Part shown: positions 1 through 8,874 of the stretch, piece by piece
Layout of the letters: each line of letters opens with the position of its first letter
How positions within the stretch are numbered: the stretch's first letter is position 1
Assembly: GCA_025350695.1 (NCBI GenBank)
Contig: JANXXI010000239.1
Span: forward strand, 1 to 62,236
DNA: 62,236 bases
Reading direction: 5' to 3'
From: Acidobacteriota bacterium
Lineage (GTDB): Bacteria > Acidobacteriota > Terriglobia > Bryobacterales > Bryobacteraceae
The notes under the pieces: generated by a model
Database searches by the model: none
Told to the model about the DNA's origin: nothing
What the model saw: the letters and a program-made list of their open reading frames with translations, nothing else
Program-made: the position numbers and the translations under genes

Positions 1-182
1 CCGAGCACATGGATATCTTGGCCAAACCACTGCCCCCAGTGAAGGACGGGCATCGTCCGTTGCCCACTGAACCAGGCTTAGGAATTACGATTGACGAGAA
101 CAAGCTCAGGTCATTAGTTGGGGAGCCAAGGCCGTATTTGACGAAACATGATTCTGATGATGGTCCCGTCGTGGATTGGTAG
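1..182 (+). CDS. Enolase-superfamily (mandelate racemase-like) enzyme, C-terminal fragment
   Basis: Only the last 59 codons are inside the window, read in the frame that starts at base 3 and ends with TAG at 180-182. The translation contains EPGLGITIDENKL followed by a tail ending in VVDW. A PGLG-x-x-hydrophobic-D stretch close to the C-terminus is typical of mandelate racemase/muconate lactonizing enzymes, and the same PGLGVE motif is present in the two full-length family members here (32011-33150 and 59763-61001). The active-site barrel is outside the window, so substrate cannot be judged. It runs convergently toward the permease gene, with 17 bases between the stops. Confidence 0.6.
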   Translation, partial: EHMDILAKPLPPVKDGHRPLPTEPGLGITIDENKLRSLVGEPRPYLTKHDSDDGPVVDW

Positions 183-199
183 ATTGTAGCCCGGTAGAA

Positions 200-2671
200 T
201 TATTCATCGCGCAATGCGCTCAGGGCATCCAACCGCGAAGCTCTGAGCGCAGGTATGAAACTCCCAATCGCCGCCACCACACCCAACGCCGCCGCGGCAG
301 CCCCAAGCACCAAAGGATCTCGTGGTGAAATCCCAAACACAAGCGATGAGGCAAACCCGGCAGCCCCCAGCGAACACGCCAAACCAATCGCCAATCCAAT
401 AGCAACCAACAGCGCCGCTTGCCTAACCACCAACCCCAAAATTTGTCCACTAGTGGCGCCCAACGCAACGCGCACGCCGAATTCGTTTCGCCGCCGGGCG
501 GTGTTGTAAGCCATAACGCCATACAAGCCCACTGCCGCCAGTAACGCGGCCAGCCCGCCAAAGAAGCCCGACACCGCCGCCAATAAACGCTCTCGCATCA
601 AGCTATTGGAAATCTGCCGTTCAAATGACTGGAAGTACATTCCCATCCCAGGCCGCCACTCCCCAACCCGTCGCCTCACTGCCGCCTCTATCAATGCAAG
701 CGGCCCCGAAGTGCGAATGTAAATCTGGTTCCCTGCAAATCCCGCCGGATACTGACTGGCGCAACCATAGGCCAGCGGCGGTTCGGGTCCGCCACTATCC
801 TTCAGCGAAAGATAGCGGGAATTGCGCACCAGTCCTACAATTTCGTACTCAGCCTCTGGAAAATTGGGCTCCGGACTGGTGCGGAATGTCTTGCCTACTG
901 GATTGCTCCCAGCAAAGAACCGCTGCGCAAATTTCTCATCCACAATAGCAACCTTAGGCGACGTTTCACTGTCGTTCGCGTCGAAGTCCCGGCCAGCAAT
1001 TACCCGAGTCTGAAGAGTTTCAAAATACTTCGGACCAACCCATGTGAACATCGAGTCTTCATTCAACCCCGGCGTCTTTATACCCAGAGTCCAACTGCCG
1101 CCGCCAATCAGAAAGTTTGTTGTCGCCGCGGCGGAATCCACTTGCGGCGTAGTGCGGACGATTTCCAAAAGTTCGCGAAGCACCGGCGTTTGCTTCGGGG
1201 CATCGAAATCCGCCAGCAGTAAACCCTGCGCGCGAAAGCCCGGATCCATGGTGACCAGCCGCCGTAAGCTGCTTGCGAACAAAAGCGAACCCGCCACCAA
1301 CACCATGGAAATTGAGATTTGCGCTACCACCAGCATCTGCTGAAATCCGAACCGTCCGCGATCCATCGTCAAACTTCGGCCACCTGATTTGATCGCCGAC
1401 GAAGGTTGCGCGCTCGAACTCCGCACGGCTGGCGCAAGGCCCACCAAAATACATGTGGCCGAGGTAACCGCAGCCGTGAATGCAAGAACTCGCCAGTCCA
1501 ACGTCAGATCAAGGTGCAATGGATTTTCGCCAACATCCAAGAAATGGACAATGCCCCGGCTGAACACCCTGGCCAGCAACAGCCCAACCACAGCCCCGGA
1601 AAAAGTTAGCACTCCGCTCTCGGTCAGGCATTGCAGAATCAGCCGCCCAGCGCCAGCCCCAAGCGCACGCCTAACAGCAAACTCCCGCTCCCTGGCGTTC
1701 GCTCGCGCCAGCATCAGGTTGGACAAATTGGCGCAGGCAATCAGCAACACTAAACCGCTAAGCGCCAACAGCAGCCATAAGGAACGGTCGTATGATTGCC
1801 CCAACCGGCTAATGCCCGTGGCGCCGGGCTCGGCTTTCAAACGAAACGTCAAATATTGGTCCAACGAACTGCGCGAGTAACCGCTCGGCAACGTAGCTTT
1901 CATGATCTCCGGACTGATGGAATGAAGATGCGCCGAAGCGTGCGCCAGCGTCCAGCCGGCTTTCAACCTGCCCATAACATTCAGCCACGAAAGATCTCGG
2001 CGATCAAATGAATTGGTGTCTGCGTGGAGAATTGTTCGCGAACACAGAGGCAACGCAATATCGAACTTCAATCCAACTTCGGGCCCCGTGAAACGGGCTG
2101 GCGCCACTCCGATGATCTCCAGTAGCTTGTTCTGAACTACCAGCCGCGAACCGATGGCGGAGAGTTGGCCGGCGAATTCATGTTGCCAAAAGTCGTAACT
2201 TAGCACAACAGGCGGCGTTGGGCATCCGCGCCTATCATCATCGGAGCTAAGCAACCTTCCCGCCGCAGGGCGAACTTCGAGCGCGGTGAAAAACTCGCCA
2301 CTGACATTCAGAGCCGGAACCTTGCGGGCTGCTGAGCCTTCCCCTATTTTTTCACTTCCATATTGGTTCTCCCAAGCAAAGATTCCCGAAAATGCCAGTT
2401 GGCTCTTCTGAATTGCCTGCAATTGTGGATAGGTCAGCGTACCGGGACCATCAGTGACTCCAAAGCCACGCCCATTCGAGATTTGAATCACCGCCAGTTG
2501 TTGCGGCTGGGCAACCGGCAGAAACCGCAAGAGCACGGCATCAAGCAGTTGAAAAATGGCAGTGTTGGCGCCAATGCCAAGTGCAAGAGTTGTGATCGCA
2601 GCCACCGTGAACGCCGGACTCTTACGTAACGTCCGCCCCGCATACATCAGGTCCTGAACTGCAAACTCCAT
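200..2671 (-). CDS. MacB/FtsX-type ABC transporter permease (acidobacterial duplicated permease family)
   Basis: 823-residue inner-membrane protein with two repeats of the arrangement periplasmic MacB-PCD domain plus FtsX permease domain. The N-terminus (MEFAVQDLMYAGRTLRKSPAF, then a TM segment with TTLALGIGANTAIF) is a hallmark of the duplicated orphan permeases expanded in acidobacteria. Permease cores are visible around residues 320-430 (LLLALSGLVLLIACANLSNL) and at the C-terminus (FGVRVALGATSGQI, ending in a final TM segment). I chose the ATG at 2671, not the upstream one at 2734, because GGAG sits 7 bases before it and the family start is MEFA-like. No ATPase gene is adjacent, as is usual for these orphans; the transported substrate is unknown. 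Confidence 0.85.
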   Translation of the reverse strand: MEFAVQDLMYAGRTLRKSPAFTVAAITTLALGIGANTAIFQLLDAVLLRFLPVAQPQQLAVIQISNGRGFGVTDGPGTLTYPQLQAIQKSQLAFSGIFAWENQYGSEKIGEGSAARKVPALNVSGEFFTALEVRPAAGRLLSSDDDRRGCPTPPVVLSYDFWQHEFAGQLSAIGSRLVVQNKLLEIIGVAPARFTGPEVGLKFDIALPLCSRTILHADTNSFDRRDLSWLNVMGRLKAGWTLAHASAHLHSISPEIMKATLPSGYSRSSLDQYLTFRLKAEPGATGISRLGQSYDRSLWLLLALSGLVLLIACANLSNLMLARANAREREFAVRRALGAGAGRLILQCLTESGVLTFSGAVVGLLLARVFSRGIVHFLDVGENPLHLDLTLDWRVLAFTAAVTSATCILVGLAPAVRSSSAQPSSAIKSGGRSLTMDRGRFGFQQMLVVAQISISMVLVAGSLLFASSLRRLVTMDPGFRAQGLLLADFDAPKQTPVLRELLEIVRTTPQVDSAAATTNFLIGGGSWTLGIKTPGLNEDSMFTWVGPKYFETLQTRVIAGRDFDANDSETSPKVAIVDEKFAQRFFAGSNPVGKTFRTSPEPNFPEAEYEIVGLVRNSRYLSLKDSGGPEPPLAYGCASQYPAGFAGNQIYIRTSGPLALIEAAVRRRVGEWRPGMGMYFQSFERQISNSLMRERLLAAVSGFFGGLAALLAAVGLYGVMAYNTARRRNEFGVRVALGATSGQILGLVVRQAALLVAIGLAIGLACSLGAAGFASSLVFGISPRDPLVLGAAAAALGVVAAIGSFIPALRASRLDALSALRDE

Positions 2672-2847
2672 GAGAATCTCCGTAAGGCCGAGGCTCCCTC
2701 GGCGGGCGGCCCCAAGGGGCGTCGTCATTCCCATAGTTTATTACATGCACTCGCGGTTAACTCGATGCACGACTATCCTATTTCCTAGGGAGTACCTGGT
2801 CAGTGACTTCGATTGAGCGCGAACAATTTTGAGCGAGAATGTTAGCT

Positions 2848-3086
2848 ATGAACCTAAAGCCGCCGTTTGACAGGATAACCCTTGAGCCCGGAAAGCTGGG
2901 CAACCTTGTATACGCGGCATGCGAATCACGGTGCGCCGAGTTCTTGAACTTTTGGCCACATATCAGGATCGCAAAGAATTGATGTCAGAATTTCCTGACC
3001 TTGAACAAGAGGATTTGCAGCAAGCATTTGCGTTTGCAGCAGCCACTGTTTCTAGCTCCGCCGAAACCTATATTGATGCGGCATGA
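2848..3086 (+). pseudogene. DUF433-type antitoxin, broken by a one-base deletion
   Basis: The ATG at 2848 opens a frame reading FDRITLEPGKLG. The sequence then continues in another frame from 2904 as PCIRGMRITVRRVLELLATY and on to TGA at 3084-3086. Joining the two with one added base after 2903 rebuilds the classic DUF433 core G-K-P-C-I-R-G-x-R-I-T-V with its C-terminal helix (EFPDLEQEDLQQAFAFAA), giving 79 residues. DUF433 proteins are antitoxins usually followed by a PIN-like DUF5615 toxin. Here an ATGA overlap at 3083 starts only a 16-codon ORF (MKRILV then unrelated sequence, stop before 3135), so the toxin is truncated or replaced. A sequencing error could cause the frameshift, but the lost partner argues for real decay. 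Confidence 0.8.
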
Positions 3087-3219
3087 AACGTATCCTGGTG
3101 TCGATTTTCAAAATCACGAACCACTTTAGCTAACAGTTTCGGAACCAAATCAATAACTTGCGTCTAGGCTCATCGACAAGAGCTTGACACCCCATGCCAC
3201 AATTGAATCGTAAGAAAGG

Positions 3220-3246
3220 GCGGCTCTCCCGAGCGGAATCAGCCGC
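3220..3246 (+). promoter_or_regulatory. Hairpin upstream of the STGP/SEC-C gene, copy 1
   Basis: GCGGCT at 3220-3225 pairs with AGCCGC at 3241-3246. The same hairpin, with a longer 9-bp stem, sits at 42101-42133 before the second member of the family. In both cases the downstream spacer contains ATTTCGAAAG before the start codon, so the leader is conserved together with the gene. It may be a leader structure or part of a mobile unit; the role is unknown. Confidence 0.4.
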
Positions 3247-3275
3247 ACTTCCCATTTCGAAAGGAGCAAAAACAC

Positions 3276-3871
3276 ATGTCATCCATCGCGCAAATCGAAG
3301 CCAATCAGGCCAACGCCCAACTCTCGACTGGCCCACTCCCGAAGGCAAGGCCCGCTCATCCGCCAACGCTACCAAGCTCGGCCTGTACGCCAAGCAAGCC
3401 GTCCTCCTAACGCCCGAAGACCACCAGGAATTCCAATCGCTCACCAACACCTATGAATACGAACTTCGCCCCCGCACCCCGGTCCAGTTCACCCTCTTTA
3501 CGCAACTGGTCCTCGCCGCGTGGAACATTATGCGATCGAACCGCATCGAAGCCGAACTCGCCGCCACCGAAGGCATCGACCCACTGCTCTCGGAAAACAA
3601 AACGTTCGATCGTATCGCCACCGCACGCGCCAGAGCCGAACGTACTTTCCACAGATCTCTCAAAGAATTGCGAGCCACCCAGGCAACTCAGCCGCCCGCA
3701 AAACCAAGCACGAAAAACGAACCCAACTACATGCCCCACGGAAACGGACCATATATAAGGACCGAACCGAAAGTTGGGCGCAACGAACCATGCCCCTGCA
3801 ATTCTGGGCGCAAATTCAAATATTGTTGCTTGGAAAACGAACCCAGTGCTAATTCATTACGCGCCGCATAG
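3276..3871 (+). pseudogene. STGP-family protein with C-terminal SEC-C zinc motif, frameshifted
   Basis: The ATG at 3276 has a good Shine-Dalgarno (AAAGGAG, 3260-3266) and begins MSSIAQIEANQANAQLSTGP. After 3334 the frame must shift by one missing base to continue TPEGKARSSANATKLGLYA and on to the stop at 3869-3871. The rebuilt protein has 198 residues: an N-terminal STGP-x-TPEGKA-x-SS-x-NA motif, an alpha-helical middle with many Arg and Glu, and a C-terminal SEC-C motif (VGRNEPCPCNSGRKFKYCC) that binds zinc in SecA and other proteins. The STGP N-terminus occurs in many repetitive hypothetical proteins of acidobacteria and planctomycetes, function unknown. The 3' end overlaps the convergent thioredoxin-fold gene by 23 bases. 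A second remnant is at 42167. Confidence 0.75.
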
Positions 3872-4766
3872 CCGCTTTCAATTCGTCGTAACTCATCATC
3901 CCAGGATGATAAACGCGCACAAGCCCAGCCTTGTCCAACAGCACAACCGTTGGTGTTGTGCTGACGCCATATGCCCGGAAATTTTCTTCGCTCACCGGCA
4001 CGGCCACCGGAGCAAGGCTCGCATAGTATTGCGCAAATACTTGGCGCATGTAGGGGAGCTCCGCTTGGCGTGGAGCGTCCACCCCGCCGGCAACGTACCC
4101 ATACGGTTGCGTCGGAGCAAGAACTTGAAGCGAAGGATACTCTTGCTGCAAGCGGTTCAGAATTGGCCCTTGTTGTTTGCAGTCGGCGCACCAGTGGGCC
4201 CAGAAAAAGATCACTGTCGGCTTGCCGTGAAGTTGCCCCATGCCGCCCGCCAGTTTGCTGTTCGTCAGAAATTCTTTCATCTCAAGGGGCGGCGCGGGCT
4301 TGCCCTCTAGCGTCAGAAGATTCAGGTTCTTCTGAAGACGCGCCCGAATGCTTGTCTTGTAATACCGCTTCAACTGGCTGTTCAAATAGGCAACGGCCTC
4401 GCTGCGTTGGCCCCGTTGGGCCAAGGATTGACCCTGCACTTCAATCGACGCCCCGATCGCAATTGGCAGACTCGGTTCGGCATCCATTGCGCGATGGGCA
4501 AGCGCCTGCTCACACATTTTGTAGGTTTCGGCAGCGAAGGCATCAGCCTGATCCAACTGCTTCGCGGCAAGTGCGCCGCGGCCCAGCCAGGAGTGCGCTT
4601 CCAGCATCTCAGGCGTAGCGCCGTAGCGGCTCTTGAAGTCCGCAAGAATTTTTTGCGCCTCACGGAAATCACCTTGGTTGATTTGGTTTCGAACAATTTG
4701 CACCAACTGTGCATGCAGGTTAAGGCAGCTGGCCAACACCAGGAGTGCTTGAAGCGGCCGCCTCAT
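3849..4766 (-). CDS. Secreted TlpA-like thioredoxin-fold protein with helical N-terminal region
   Basis: 305 residues. A signal peptide (MRRPLQALLVLASCLNLHAQ) is followed by a helical, TPR-like region to about residue 150, then a thioredoxin fold with FFWAHWCADCKQQ; the CxxC cysteines are near residues 193 and 196, and a cis-Pro loop follows (STTPTVVLLD). This fits a periplasmic thiol-disulfide or redox protein of the TlpA/ResA group. The start at 4766 gives a standard signal peptide and forms an ATGA overlap with the stop of the upstream isomerase gene (4763-4765), so the two are probably translationally coupled. The redox partner is not evident. Confidence 0.8.
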   Translation of the reverse strand: MRRPLQALLVLASCLNLHAQLVQIVRNQINQGDFREAQKILADFKSRYGATPEMLEAHSWLGRGALAAKQLDQADAFAAETYKMCEQALAHRAMDAEPSLPIAIGASIEVQGQSLAQRGQRSEAVAYLNSQLKRYYKTSIRARLQKNLNLLTLEGKPAPPLEMKEFLTNSKLAGGMGQLHGKPTVIFFWAHWCADCKQQGPILNRLQQEYPSLQVLAPTQPYGYVAGGVDAPRQAELPYMRQVFAQYYASLAPVAVPVSEENFRAYGVSTTPTVVLLDKAGLVRVYHPGMMSYDELKAAMRRVMN

Positions 4767-5797
4767 ACAGTGAAGTTCGCCTTCAACCATTTTAAGGATA
4801 CTTCCAGGTCCTCGCGTTCCTTCGTCACGGACTCGGCTGGGCTGAGTTTGGGACGATCAGCAGGCGCCTTCCCTTTCTCGGCAATTGCGGCGAACCGGGC
4901 AAACTCCCAGGCCGGTTGATTCCGGTAGGCGTCCCAAAACTTGGGCTGCAAGTAAGGGAATGGCCTTGTGTTGGTCACGATGATCTCAAGCGACATCGCT
5001 CGGCCCGGACACAGCTCCGTATACTTTTTGATCCATTCAGCAATGCCCACGTTGCCTTCGCCCACGCGAGTCCACTGCATCGCCGCCCCTTCAGGCGTGC
5101 GCCAAATCATGCTGTCCCGAACGTGGCTGGTTAGTACATAGGGCGCCAGATATTCTAACGTCACATGAGGATCTTCAACTGTCCAGCAAGGGTTGCCGGA
5201 ATCAAGGCAAGCGCCAACGAAGTCCTTGCCCGCCTGTTCGATCAGCGACTTCAGTTCCCTGCCCTGCATATCGCCCGCGTGATTTTCAATGGCGATTTTC
5301 TTTCCGCTGTCCATCGCTTTTGAGCGCACCCCCCGCAGAGCTTTCGCGGCATTTTCAATGTGCTGTTCAAGCGGAATTTTCCCACTGCGGTCGGCAGCTT
5401 GACCGAGGAAGGCGCGCACGATTGGCGAACCAACGGTGACGGCAGCATCGATCATCCGGCTCAGCTGTTCTTCCGCCGTTCCTTGCTTTGGATCAAACAA
5501 GCTGGAAGTCGGGCAAATGGAGCGCATGCCGATTTCCACTTCGATGCCTAGCTTCTTGGCGTACTCGCCGACTTTCTTCAAGTGTTCTTTTTCGAGACTG
5601 CCGATGAAACGGATCTCCGAAAAGTGGACCACCTTCGCGCCCCATTTGGCGCTGTAGTCCAAATATTCAAAAGGAGTCCAGCCTTGTGACCGGATGCTGA
5701 AAAGATCAATACCGAGACGCACGTTGGGACCTCGTAATTGTTGCGCCGCGCCCAGAGGACCCGCGGCGGCCGTTGCCAAGAATGACCGGCGATGCAT
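4763..5797 (-). CDS. Tat-exported sugar phosphate isomerase/epimerase-like protein
   Basis: 344 residues beginning MHRRSFLATAAAGPLGAAQ, a short Tat signal with the RRSFL motif. The mature part is an AP-endonuclease-2/xylose-isomerase-like TIM barrel: LGIDLFSIRSQGW at the first strand, IAIENHAGD with a metal-binding Glu and His in the middle, VGACLDSGNP with Asp, and LTSHVRDSMIW with His near strand 7. Such exported family members are abundant in Solibacter-like acidobacteria and planctomycetes and are assumed to act on sugars or sugar acids; the substrate cannot be read here. It is followed by the coupled thioredoxin-fold gene. The palindromic element at 5842-5967 lies directly upstream and may hold or have displaced its promoter. 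Confidence 0.8.
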   Translation of the reverse strand: MHRRSFLATAAAGPLGAAQQLRGPNVRLGIDLFSIRSQGWTPFEYLDYSAKWGAKVVHFSEIRFIGSLEKEHLKKVGEYAKKLGIEVEIGMRSICPTSSLFDPKQGTAEEQLSRMIDAAVTVGSPIVRAFLGQAADRSGKIPLEQHIENAAKALRGVRSKAMDSGKKIAIENHAGDMQGRELKSLIEQAGKDFVGACLDSGNPCWTVEDPHVTLEYLAPYVLTSHVRDSMIWRTPEGAAMQWTRVGEGNVGIAEWIKKYTELCPGRAMSLEIIVTNTRPFPYLQPKFWDAYRNQPAWEFARFAAIAEKGKAPADRPKLSPAESVTKEREDLEVSLKWLKANFTV

Positions 5798-5841
5798 ACA
5801 ACGTATTATGCGTGGTTCAGACAGGGATTGCCAAGCACTGA

Positions 5842-5967
5842 AAGGTTGTTGAAAAACGGGGACTGATGAAACTGACGCCTTTTCGCTATTCCAAGCGATT
5901 GATTTTTCTCAAGCGTAATTCGCGAAAAAGGCTGTCTGTTCCGTCAGTCCCCGTTTTCAACAACCTT
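5842..5967. repeat. 126-bp long imperfect palindrome, MITE-like
   Basis: The left end AAGGTTGTTGAAAAACGGGG (from 5842) is matched in inverted orientation at the right end (CCCCGTTTTCAACAACCTT, to 5967), with one extra A in the left arm. The pairing continues inward: ACTGA with TCAGT, then GCCTTTTCGC with GCGAAAAAGGC, leaving a loop of about 30 bases around 5886-5918. The right end abuts the TAG stop (5968-5970) of the cyclase gene. No coding capacity and no clear target-site duplication. It fits a miniature inverted-repeat element or a large bidirectional terminator. Confidence 0.7.
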
Positions 5968-6948
5968 CTAGAAAATGGCGATTGGATTGAGAGGCGAACC
6001 CGTACCCCCCGGCACCGTCAATGGCGAGGCCGTCACCAGAAATTCCCACCGCTTTCGTTGGGCTGCCGCTGCGCTTACTGCTTCTAAGTCGCAGTTGTCG
6101 ATCATCGGCGTTCCCATGGCCACAATCAACAATTGATGGAGCGGGAAAGGAACACCCGTTACGCCCGAAGGCTGCAATTCGCCGTGAGTATCGCTACCCA
6201 CAACGGCCACATCGCGCTGCTTGAACCAACGTGCGCAAGAGGCATGCATGCCCGCGGCTGCCTGGCCAATATCCCACGGACCTTTTTCAGCGCGACGCGC
6301 CCAGCGGCCTGTGCGGACAAAAACGATGTCGCCCGCGCCGATCCTGATTCCGGTCTTCTTCTCCCAAGCATCGAAGTCGGCGGGATAGATTGGGGTTGAT
6401 AGTTCAAGGTACTTCACGCCCTTCATTTGAGGGATGTCGATGAGAATGCCGCGCGAGAAGAAGCCGGTCTGGAACGCCATGACATCCAGTTGTCCCGCAC
6501 CCGAATTGTTGATCTGTTCTTGCGAATAGCCGTTATAAACTTTGCCTTGGTAGAACATGTGCGAGAGCGAATCAAGGTGCGTCAAAGACTGTCCGTGATA
6601 ACTGGTGCTGTAGTTATCCATGGCGAACATCGGGTTTGGTGTGACGCCGCTTGAAAGCATCTTACGCCCAAAGGGGCTGGCATTGTCGGCGGAAGGAGTT
6701 GTGTCCGCGGCGCGCGAAAGGGAAACGGAATAGCCTTCGCGAACTAACGCCGCGGCGGCTTTGCGTTTTGCGTTGGTGATCAGGTTAAAGGTTCCGGCTT
6801 GATCGGTTTTGCCCCAGCGGCCCCAATTGGAAAGCTCTTTCATCCAGCCATCGACGACGCCCTTTTCAAGAGCGGGCTGCGCGACTACTCCCGCGGCTGC
6901 TGCCAGAAACGACAGCGCCGCGAGGATTCGGGAATAATGAGGGCACAT
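5968..6948 (-). CDS. Secreted cyclase-family metal hydrolase (kynurenine formamidase-like fold)
   Basis: 326 residues with a signal peptide (MCPHYSRILAALSFLAAAAG, cleavage probably after VVAQ). The cyclase/kynurenine formamidase family motif H-x-G-x-x-x-T-H-x-D-x-x-x-H is seen as YHGQSLTHLDSLSHMF, which supplies the metal ligands. Further family landmarks are IDIPQM, GDIVFVRTGRW and VVGSDTHGE, and a C-terminal His region (FPLHQLLIVAMG). Family members hydrolyse small amides or lactones; the exported form here has no assignable substrate. Its ATG directly follows the TAG of the lectin-like gene (TAGATG at 6951-6946), so the two are probably one transcript with coupled translation. Confidence 0.82.
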   Translation of the reverse strand: MCPHYSRILAALSFLAAAAGVVAQPALEKGVVDGWMKELSNWGRWGKTDQAGTFNLITNAKRKAAAALVREGYSVSLSRAADTTPSADNASPFGRKMLSSGVTPNPMFAMDNYSTSYHGQSLTHLDSLSHMFYQGKVYNGYSQEQINNSGAGQLDVMAFQTGFFSRGILIDIPQMKGVKYLELSTPIYPADFDAWEKKTGIRIGAGDIVFVRTGRWARRAEKGPWDIGQAAAGMHASCARWFKQRDVAVVGSDTHGELQPSGVTGVPFPLHQLLIVAMGTPMIDNCDLEAVSAAAAQRKRWEFLVTASPLTVPGGTGSPLNPIAIF

Positions 6949-7617
6949 CTAGTTGCCAACGGCAAAGCAGTAGAGCAGACCAGCGCCGCCCGTAGCGACC
7001 AGGTTTTCCTGGCTGCAACCGCGCGACGGATGAACGGCGTTCCAAGAAGTACCAGGCCCACCAGTGCGATCATGGTGACCTAGTTGCGCGACGCCTTGGC
7101 CGTTGCTGGTCCAGTTCTTGCAAGTGTGATCGGCGCCATCGGTGAAAGCCCGTCCATCAAGTTGCGAGCCGGTCAGCATGTCGTGTTGGTTAGGCGTATC
7201 GCCCACGCCTTTCACAGGATCGCCTTTTTCAGTAAGCGCCGTTGCCTTGGTAAGGGTGTTCCCCATTCGGGCCTGATCGAGAGTGTCGCCATGCAGGTCG
7301 GCCAAATTCTTGGCCACGCTCGCGCCCTTGGCGTTGAACCAAGGTCCAGTTCCGATCCGATCCCGCGCATTCACCGCAGGCTTGCCCTCTTCGGCGCTGG
7401 TGCTCAAGTATGCATGCCAGGTTCGATTCCCTGCCCCGGCTGCGGCCGCCAGCTGCTGACAATGCTTATCGGCTCCAGCCAGTCCACCGAGGTTCGCTCC
7501 GTTTCCGGAACCAACGCTAGTGACAAAGAAAGACATCGGCTGACGAGCAGCCGCAGGTTGTTGAGCCGCTAAAGGAAGCGCGCAGAAGGGAAGTATTACG
7601 AGGAGACATTGTTTCAT
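6949..7617 (-). CDS. Secreted lectin-like protein
   Basis: 222 residues. Signal peptide MKQCLLVILPFCALPLAAQ, then a domain that resembles proteins annotated as lectins in soil bacteria: MSFFVTSVGSGNGANLGGLAG, DKHCQQLAAAAGAGNRTWHA, NARDRIGTGPWFNAKG, TGSQLDGRAF, HTCKNWTS, SWNAVHPSRGCSQENL and a closing GGAGLLYCF. Cysteines are placed as for disulfides in an exported domain related to the DUF1554/endostatin-like fold. The start at 7617 is preferred over 7695 because AAGGAG lies 11 bases upstream and it begins the signal peptide; the longer reading would overlap ackA. Ligand unknown. It lies 34 bases after acetate kinase and is adjacent to the cyclase on the same strand. Confidence 0.7.
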   Translation of the reverse strand: MKQCLLVILPFCALPLAAQQPAAARQPMSFFVTSVGSGNGANLGGLAGADKHCQQLAAAAGAGNRTWHAYLSTSAEEGKPAVNARDRIGTGPWFNAKGASVAKNLADLHGDTLDQARMGNTLTKATALTEKGDPVKGVGDTPNQHDMLTGSQLDGRAFTDGADHTCKNWTSNGQGVAQLGHHDRTGGPGTSWNAVHPSRGCSQENLVATGGAGLLYCFAVGN

Positions 7618-7651
7618 ATTTGGTGGAACTCCTTGGTTCTGAATTCGCCTG

Positions 7652-8851
7652 TTAGCATAGCATAGACCCTGCGGCGGCAAAACACTGCCGGGCAATTTCC
7701 CAATCCTCTTCCGAGCGCACGGCCAGCATAAGCGGGCGGGTACCAGTCTTCGAGATCACCTGATCGATCGGTTTGCTGTTGTTGACCTCCTGGTCGATTT
7801 CGATGCCCATAAAGCGCAGCTTGCGAGCCACCGCATCGCGCACTTCGGGCGAGTTCTCGCCAATGCCCGCCGTGAACACCAGAGCATCCAGTCCACCGAG
7901 CGCGGTAACGAGCCCGGCCACATGCCGCGCCACGCTTCCGGTGAACATGTCGAAAGCAAGTTGCGCATCGTTGTTACCGCTTGCCGCCGCATCAAGTACC
8001 TCGCGCATGTCGCCGGAGATTCCCGAAATCCCCTTCAGGCCGGATTCCTTGTTGAGTTCAGCGTCCAGCATTTCGGCGGAGTAGCCATGCTGCCGCACCA
8101 AGTGAATCAAAATACCGGGATCGATGGAGCCGCTGCGAGTGCCCATCACGAGGCCGTCAAGCGGAGTGAATCCCATCGTTGTGGCAACGGAGATGCCGCC
8201 TTCTATTGCCGCGAGCGAACATCCGTTGCCCAGATGCGCCGTGATCAATCGTAGATCTCTCAGATCACGGCCAAGTAGCTGCGCAGTTCGGCGTGACACG
8301 TTCTGGTGACTGATGCCGTGGAACCCATAGCGGCGGATGCCGCGGTCACGCCAATGATGTGGGCCCGCAAGAACGTATTCCTCGGGAGGGAGGGTCGCAT
8401 GAAAGGCCGTATCGAATACGCCGAACTGCCGCACTTTGGGACCGAACAGCACCTCGGCATCATCCACGATTTCCAACTGAATGGGATTGTGCGACGGGGC
8501 GAAGTGATTAAAGGTCATGGCCTTTCGTTGGGCTTCTGGCGTCAGTTCGGCCGCATGTGCGAACAGCGAACCGCCATGGACAATGCGGTGACAGGCAAGT
8601 TCAGGAGATGCCGGAAGCGTCGCCGCCAGACGGCGGAGAATGCTTGCAATCTCCGGCTTAGATATCTCTTCTTCTATCTTGGTGGATGCTGCTGATTCAA
8701 TCGTCATGCGGGCTGGCGCGGATCTTCGTGACCAATCGACATGCGCGCGCCAGATGGCGGATTTGGGTGTGTCGTGTTCGGCCACTCCCATCCAATCAAA
8801 CAAGTGACACTTCAAACTACTGGAGCCGGCGTTGAAGACAAGAATGTGCAT
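7652..8851 (-). CDS. ackA: Acetate kinase
   Basis: 399 residues, the normal length. It shows all family signatures: MHILVFNAGSSSLKCHLFD at the N-terminus (ATP/acetyl-phosphate binding Asn), FDTAFHATLPPEEY, GFHGISHQNVSRR with the catalytic-site His, ITAHLGNGCSLAAI, TMGFTPLDGLVMGTRSGSID with the catalytic Asp and Arg region, ISGDMREV, and TAGIGENSPEVR. It interconverts acetate + ATP and acetyl phosphate + ADP in the cytosol. No phosphotransacetylase gene is adjacent. It is divergent from the ABC transporter gene, with only 23 bases between the start codons, so the promoters must overlap or lie within coding sequence. Confidence 0.95.
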   Translation of the reverse strand: MHILVFNAGSSSLKCHLFDWMGVAEHDTPKSAIWRAHVDWSRRSAPARMTIESAASTKIEEEISKPEIASILRRLAATLPASPELACHRIVHGGSLFAHAAELTPEAQRKAMTFNHFAPSHNPIQLEIVDDAEVLFGPKVRQFGVFDTAFHATLPPEEYVLAGPHHWRDRGIRRYGFHGISHQNVSRRTAQLLGRDLRDLRLITAHLGNGCSLAAIEGGISVATTMGFTPLDGLVMGTRSGSIDPGILIHLVRQHGYSAEMLDAELNKESGLKGISGISGDMREVLDAAASGNNDAQLAFDMFTGSVARHVAGLVTALGGLDALVFTAGIGENSPEVRDAVARKLRFMGIEIDQEVNNSKPIDQVISKTGTRPLMLAVRSEEDWEIARQCFAAAGSMLC

Positions 8852-8874
8852 CCATCTCTATTCTTACGAATTCG

